Shown here: in pieces, positions 59,435 through 64,000 of the stretch | How the letters are laid out: every line of letters begins with the position of its first letter | Numbering within the stretch: position 1 is the stretch's first letter | Source: Boswellia sacra | Taxonomy: Eukaryota; Streptophyta; Magnoliopsida; Sapindales; Burseraceae | Length of the DNA stretch: 64,000 nucleotides | Reading direction: 5' to 3' | NCBI GenBank assembly: GCA_013180625.2 | Contig: SNVD02007184.1 | Coordinates: forward strand, 124,001-188,000 | Program-made: the position numbers and the translations under genes | The notes under the pieces: generated by a model | The model's input: the letters and a program-made list of their open reading frames with translations, nothing else | What the model was told of the DNA's origin: nothing | The model's database searches: none

Positions 59435-60245
59435 GGGGTATGTTTGATACGTGATATTTTATAGCGTTATTTTACTATATTGTATTAAATAGTATAATAT
59501 ATATGTTTGGTTATAATTTGTATAGTATTAATTTTTATAAAATATAATCATTAGGTTATGTATATTATATTAAATTATGTAAAATAAATCTATGATACTA
59601 TTATTATATTGTATAACACTATGAAAGTTATACGTATTCAATAATATTTTTTAATTTTTTAAATTTTAAAAATTATTAATCATTTATTTAGTATATAAAT
59701 TATAAAATCAAATTAATTTAAAATTTTTTTTCTAAATTAAGAAGGGGTAAGAGGAGTTACCGTCTTTACTGAGTGACACATGAGGTTCACAGTCTCCATT
59801 GGATCTATCGACATCAAGCATGACCATTATAAATTCGAATTGTTTGATGGATCTAATAGAGACAGTGGAGTCCGAGTGTCACATAATACACTTAGGTCTT
59901 TGTAGGTGTAATGGAGTCTACAATTAGATGCATAAGAAAAGAGTGATAAAGGTTAACTCATTGTTTTACAAAAGGTAGTATCCTTAGACATAGTTTTTTT
60001 GACGATCAACGATTGTTTTTATTATAAATAAATAACTAATTTTATAAATAAAATAAAAGTATTTTATATTTTGTTTATATTTTTAATTTTTTTAACTTTT
60101 TTGTACAAATTAATACAATGTATGAATCAATCAAATACAATGTAATTTTTGATATTACACTAATTTTAATATTATACAATATAATACTCTATAAAAAAAT
60201 ATTATACTATATTATATAATATTATACACCAAATATGTCCCGGGG
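59435..60245. mobile_element. hAT-like non-autonomous element with internal hairpin
   Basis: The left end reads GGGGTATGTTTGATACGTGA and the right end, read inward, CCCCGGGACATATTTGGTGT then ATAATATT. Subterminal ATAGTATAATATA-type words flank a less AT-rich centre holding an inverted repeat. No ORF. Termini resemble those of 28916-29503. Confidence 0.6.
59773..59882. repeat. Internal inverted repeat of the hAT-like element
   Basis: Arms 59773-59811 and 59845-59882 pair over most of 38 bases (GTGACAC at the base; AGTCTCCATTGGATCTAT against ATAGATCCA-type complement), with a 33-base loop. Confidence 0.8.
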
Positions 60246-61460
60246 TATTATCAAATTTTCTCTCAGCCAAAGTAAATTTTGGATTTATCTATCTTGACGG
60301 TGTTGGTTGATTGTTTGTGGCTTGCAAAAACTCGGGAAGATCTTTATTTATTTATTTATATTGCAACTCGAAGCTTCCATTAACATTACGAATAGCTCCA
60401 TTGACTTGGAGGCCCTTGTAGCACCGACAGTGCTAGGGAAGGATAGCGCTAACTATATATATATATGTATATAGTTCTGAAATTCCTTCGGGAAGAAAAG
60501 AATTGGTTCTTGAAGGACCGAGCCCTAGAGTCGGGCTTTGGTAGTGGGTAGAAGTGAAAGCACTGAAGTTGTTAATCAATTAGTCAAAAAGGCTACTTAA
60601 TCATTCATTGTTTAGCTTGTTGAAAAGATGGTCTTACAACAAATCCGTGAAGCTTCTAATTGGCATACCAATCTCGTTGATTTGGTGCCAGGACCATTGA
60701 AGAGGATCCAGGTCCAATTTCCATTTTTCTAATGCTCAAACTCGTGGGATCCAGCATCCACTAAGAGGTTGTACTTGGAGTCAAGCAGCTACCAAGTATA
60801 TTGACGGCTTGAGTAACGGAAAAGGCAAGGCAAAGCTACTTGGTATTAGTAAAATTACAGTTCGGTTAAATAAACGTATCAAAGACAGAATATGACCAAA
60901 CTCCAAGCGCAATGTACAGCACACCATTCGCAATTGGCAAATATTTAAGACATGAATCAGTAATCATTTTCATTCACATCACTAAAACAAAATTATTTTA
61001 TGTTCTTTCAATCATCCGTGTACCACTCTCCCTTGTTGTTGCGAAGGTTTGACAAATTTCACCAAAAAGATCTCTTGTGATCGAATCACGATCGTGGAAT
61101 CCTCCACTGTCCTTACTAATACATTTATTTGAGTTGTTTTAAAACGCCTCCTTGCCTTCTTTTGCTTCTTATTCCCTCCATTGTCTCTCTACTAACAAAC
61201 ACTTGCGTCTATGAATGCTGATTGACCACGCAACATTACTTTCAAAGACATCATTTTCCACTCTTCGTTATTATCCCATCTTAGATTATATCTCCTCATT
61301 CTTGTTCTCCTTTTTGAGTTGTTCTGAAAGTGAAAAGTTCATGGTTTTCAGACACAACCTTTTCAGCTGCATAAGAGCCAGATTAGTTACATAGCCTGTT
61401 GAGCTGCAAAAAGCTGTAACTTGAACTTGGTTCGGGCTTCTTTTTTTCATTATTTTGTCA
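60246..61460 (+). other. Intergenic region with an unassigned coding-like patch, then the leader of the NPH3-family gene
   Basis: Between about 60600 and 60894 two overlapping frames look protein-like: MVLQQIREASNWHTNLVDLV (60629 on) and, one frame over, HFSNAQTRGIQHPLRGCTWS then QAATKYIDGLSNGKGKAKLL (about 60722-60850) to a stop at 60894. I cannot assign it; it may be a gene relic. From about 61190 the sequence looks like promoter or leader. Upstream ATGs at 61211 (4 codons) and 61340 (17 codons) could be short upstream ORFs if transcribed. Confidence 0.35.
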
Positions 61461-64000
61461 ATGGAAGCCCGTTGTGATCTTGAGGTAGATGTGAACGGGG
61501 AAGAGATTTTCATGGTGGACAAGGTAGAATCTTTTTTTCCGCGCGCCTTATTTAGCTTTTCAAGCTGTATATGTGCTTCTCAACAGTTGATGTATAAGTG
61601 ATCATATTGTAGTAAACATTGGCTTGTTCATTTCTTTAGTTTCGATTACCGGTTTTTGGCCTTAAATTTGGTCAAGCTCTTTATTTTCTCTATTTTTTTA
61701 ACCCTCGTTTATTTGTTTAATTTGTGCACCATTTATTTTCACATATTTCTTATTTTTCGTAAAGAGTACTTTCAGTTCTTATTTTTCATAAAGAATACTT
61801 CCAGTCCTTCCATGTTTCATGTCTAACTATTTGTGTTTTCGGCCATCATGATGTTCTACGTTCAGTTTCAACCATCCGGCAATAATTTTTCTACTTTTGG
61901 TTCTGCTCTCCGTCTACCATTTTTATTGTACCATTCATGTATATGCCGGGATGTAAGCTTTAGTTATATATTTTTGCCAAATTAATTTCCTGGTTTCCAT
62001 CAATATTACTTCTACTCTTAGTGCTTTTCTGCTTCACAATACAAGATTGTTCTGGAGGTACGACACCCACAATTTATTGTTGATAGCAACATCCCACTAT
62101 AAATTCCATGATTGCAAAATTTCCTTAAAATTTATTGTTACTAATTTAGTATTCTGTGTGAGGCATTTAAAGATTGTTGGGTTCGGTAGTCACTGTAGCT
62201 TAATTTGATACATTGCTGTTGGGTCTTTTCACTTGCCTTTCTTACATGATACTAGTAGTTGTTTAGAATTTCATTTCTCGAGTTTGGCAACTTTTATGTT
62301 TACATGGACATTTCATTAACCATTAAATTCCACTGTGTCAACTTTGGCAGAGAATTCTGGCATCTTTCTCAGGCAGAATCCGCAAATTATTTAGTAAATT
62401 AAATAGCAAAACAAGGAACCTGAAAATGATATTTCACGACTTTCCAGGAGGGGCAGAGGGCTTTGAACTCCTTGCAAGGTTTTGTTACAGCAGTGGCAAA
62501 ACTGAGATAACCCCATTGAACATAGTCATAGTAAGTTGCGCAGCAATTTTCTTGGAGATGGGCTCTGGTGGCTCTGGAAAACCCAATTTGATCTATCAAA
62601 TTGAAAAAGGTCTTGAAGGGGTCAATGAGTGGACTTGGTCTGAGCTCCTGGCAGCTTTGAAGCAGTGCCAAGATCTACATCCCACAATAGATACTTCATT
62701 TATACTTGACAAAGTCTTGGATTGCCTAATGGAAAGGCTTGCTTTGGCTGGTGTTGCAAGCCCACCCGCATCCTTGTCGGACAGTTCTACGTTTCAGTTT
62801 TCATGTGATCTCAGGAGCAGTGTTAGCACGAGATATAAGTCCCCTCAAAGAACTTGGTGGTTTGGAGATCTTTTGTTTTTGAATGTTGATGTGATTGACA
62901 GGGTAGTTAAGATGATGGTTTTCATGAATTTCGACCATGATATGATTTGTAGCTTCCTCTTATATTATCGAAAATCAAGATTTATTGGTGCCCTACCAGC
63001 AGAGAAGTGCAAAATCATGACAGTTGTAATCAGCCTACTTCCTATGCTTGATAAGAGATCTCCTTCTTGCAAGGCCTTGTTTGATATTTCTCGAGTGGCT
63101 TCAAGCTTGAAAATAAGCAAACATTATAAAAGCAAATTAGAAAGTCTAATAGGTTCACAGCTGGACGAAGCAACAGTTGATTATCTGCTTGTTCCATCTC
63201 CACTTGGGAAGGATTATGCTTATGATGTAAGTTTGGTTTTAAGGCTTGTTAAGGCATTTCTCTTTGAAAGTAGCAGCTGTTTGTCCACGGGTCGATTGAA
63301 CAAAGTTGCCAGCTTAATAGACTCATACCTCGTAGAAGTATCACCAGATTCCTGTTTAAAGCCTTCCAAGTTTGCAGCATTGATCAGGGTGCTGCCAGAT
63401 GCCACAAGACAATCTCATGACGGACTCTACCGAGCCATCGACTTGTATCTTGAGGTAATCCTAAAAGCTTTTACATTTCTTTCTGAGCTGATGGAATCAA
63501 TTGCTTTGCATTGAATTTACAGCCTTTCAATTTATTTATGGTTTATAGAATTCGTTGTAGCAGAATGTGGCATGCTACAACTGCTTGCTGTGACTGATCA
63601 GTTATTAACTGCCACTCAGAAATCACTAAGTTCGGCTTCCCAAATTTAGTTTAGTGTTTTTTTTTTTTTTTTTAAGATATAGTTTGAATGGCATCCATTT
63701 GGGTTTTTATTGGACTTGCTATCGGTGAAGGAAGACTAAGTGTCAGTAAAATTAGATGGTATTGCAGATATATGTATATTGTTTCAAACATGAAAAGCTT
63801 ATGCTGACTTTAAGTTCTGCGCAGGTCCATGCTGGGCTATGTGAAGAAGAAAAGATGAGAATCTGTAGTACACTGAACTATAAGAAGCTTTCAGCTGATG
63901 CTTTGAAACACCTATCTCTAAACTCTAATTTTCCATCAAAAATAGCAGTCAAGTCTTTCATTAATCATCAATCCAAATTCAAAAATTTGGTTCCGAAGAC
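61461..64000 (+). CDS. NPH3-family BTB/POZ protein (At3g22104-like), 5' part
   Basis: Exons 61461-61523, 62351-63454 and 63825 to beyond 64000 join in frame (21 + 368 + at least 58 codons). The start MEARCDLEVDVNGEEIFMVD, then RILASFSGRIRKLF and FHDFPGGAEGFELLARFCY, is the BTB/POZ domain of the NPH3/RPT2 family. The NPH3 domain begins around WWFGDLLFLNVDVIDRVV and carries the signature HDGLYRAIDLYLE, split by intron 2, then EEEKMRICSTLNYKKLSADA. Family members are substrate adaptors for CUL3 ubiquitin ligases, best known from phototropin signalling; the start resembles what I recall of At3g22104. No damage is seen. The 3' end lies outside the window. Intron 1 is 827 bases, intron 2 is 370 bases with a T17 run (63658-63674). 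Confidence 0.93.

Noticed and set aside
62399..63405. Minus-strand frames opposite the NPH3-family exon
   Set aside because: Complementary shadows of a clearly conserved plus-strand coding exon.

Overview
The window is plant nuclear DNA, almost certainly from a eudicot. Signs of this are AT-rich sequence, spliced genes with GT...AG introns, and plant-only families (NPH3-type BTB protein, TPS-b-like terpene synthase remnants, FAR1-type and MuDR-type transposases, chromodomain Ty3/gypsy, CACTA, DUF4283 LINE ORF1). I saw no tRNA, rRNA, CRISPR or bacterial operon structure. Species cannot be named from this window.

Layout. 1-5918: Mutator-like element with a decayed MuDR transposase (+) facing an intact small GRF-zinc-finger ORF (-). 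7604-9140: hAT-like non-autonomous element. 9731-18046: a second Mutator-like element, complete with terminal inverted repeats (TIRs), with a broken transposase on + and a broken DUF1985/Ulp1-peptidase gene on -. 18170-27337: a decayed 'gypsy-type transposon domain' coiled-coil gene, split by a 5.3-kb chromodomain Ty3/gypsy retrotransposon (21330-26647, minus strand) with both LTRs, primer-binding site, polypurine tract and near-perfect 5-bp target duplication. 27691-28095: an isolated duplicated terpene synthase exon. 28916-31943: small non-autonomous elements and a likely solo LTR.

32090-48850: a nested complex. The outer element is a FAR1-type Mutator element with inverted repeats of roughly 0.9-1.1 kb. 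Into it were inserted an ORF1-only LINE (37184-39373, 14/15-bp target duplication) and a 4.4-kb CACTA element (39833-44270) carrying an ArfGAP gene fragment. A beta-glucosidase last-exon fragment sits at the inner edge of its right arm. 50447-52867: a full-length terpene synthase pseudogene retaining DDxxD.

The right-hand 10 kb is ordinary gene space. 54197-58956 is an intact six-exon gene for a 624-residue, probably disordered protein with eIF4B-like motifs. 61461-64000 is the 5' part of an NPH3-family BTB gene that runs off the window. A second hAT-like element with an internal hairpin lies between them.

Nothing here is a cooperating pathway. The story is layered transposition, gene-fragment capture and decay, much of it G-to-A type loss of tryptophan codons, next to two apparently functional host genes. 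The most unusual items are the paired-gene Mutator elements, the ArfGAP-carrying CACTA, the ORF1-only LINE with tandem 5' monomers, and a plant snRNA-type promoter pair with no recognisable snRNA behind it.
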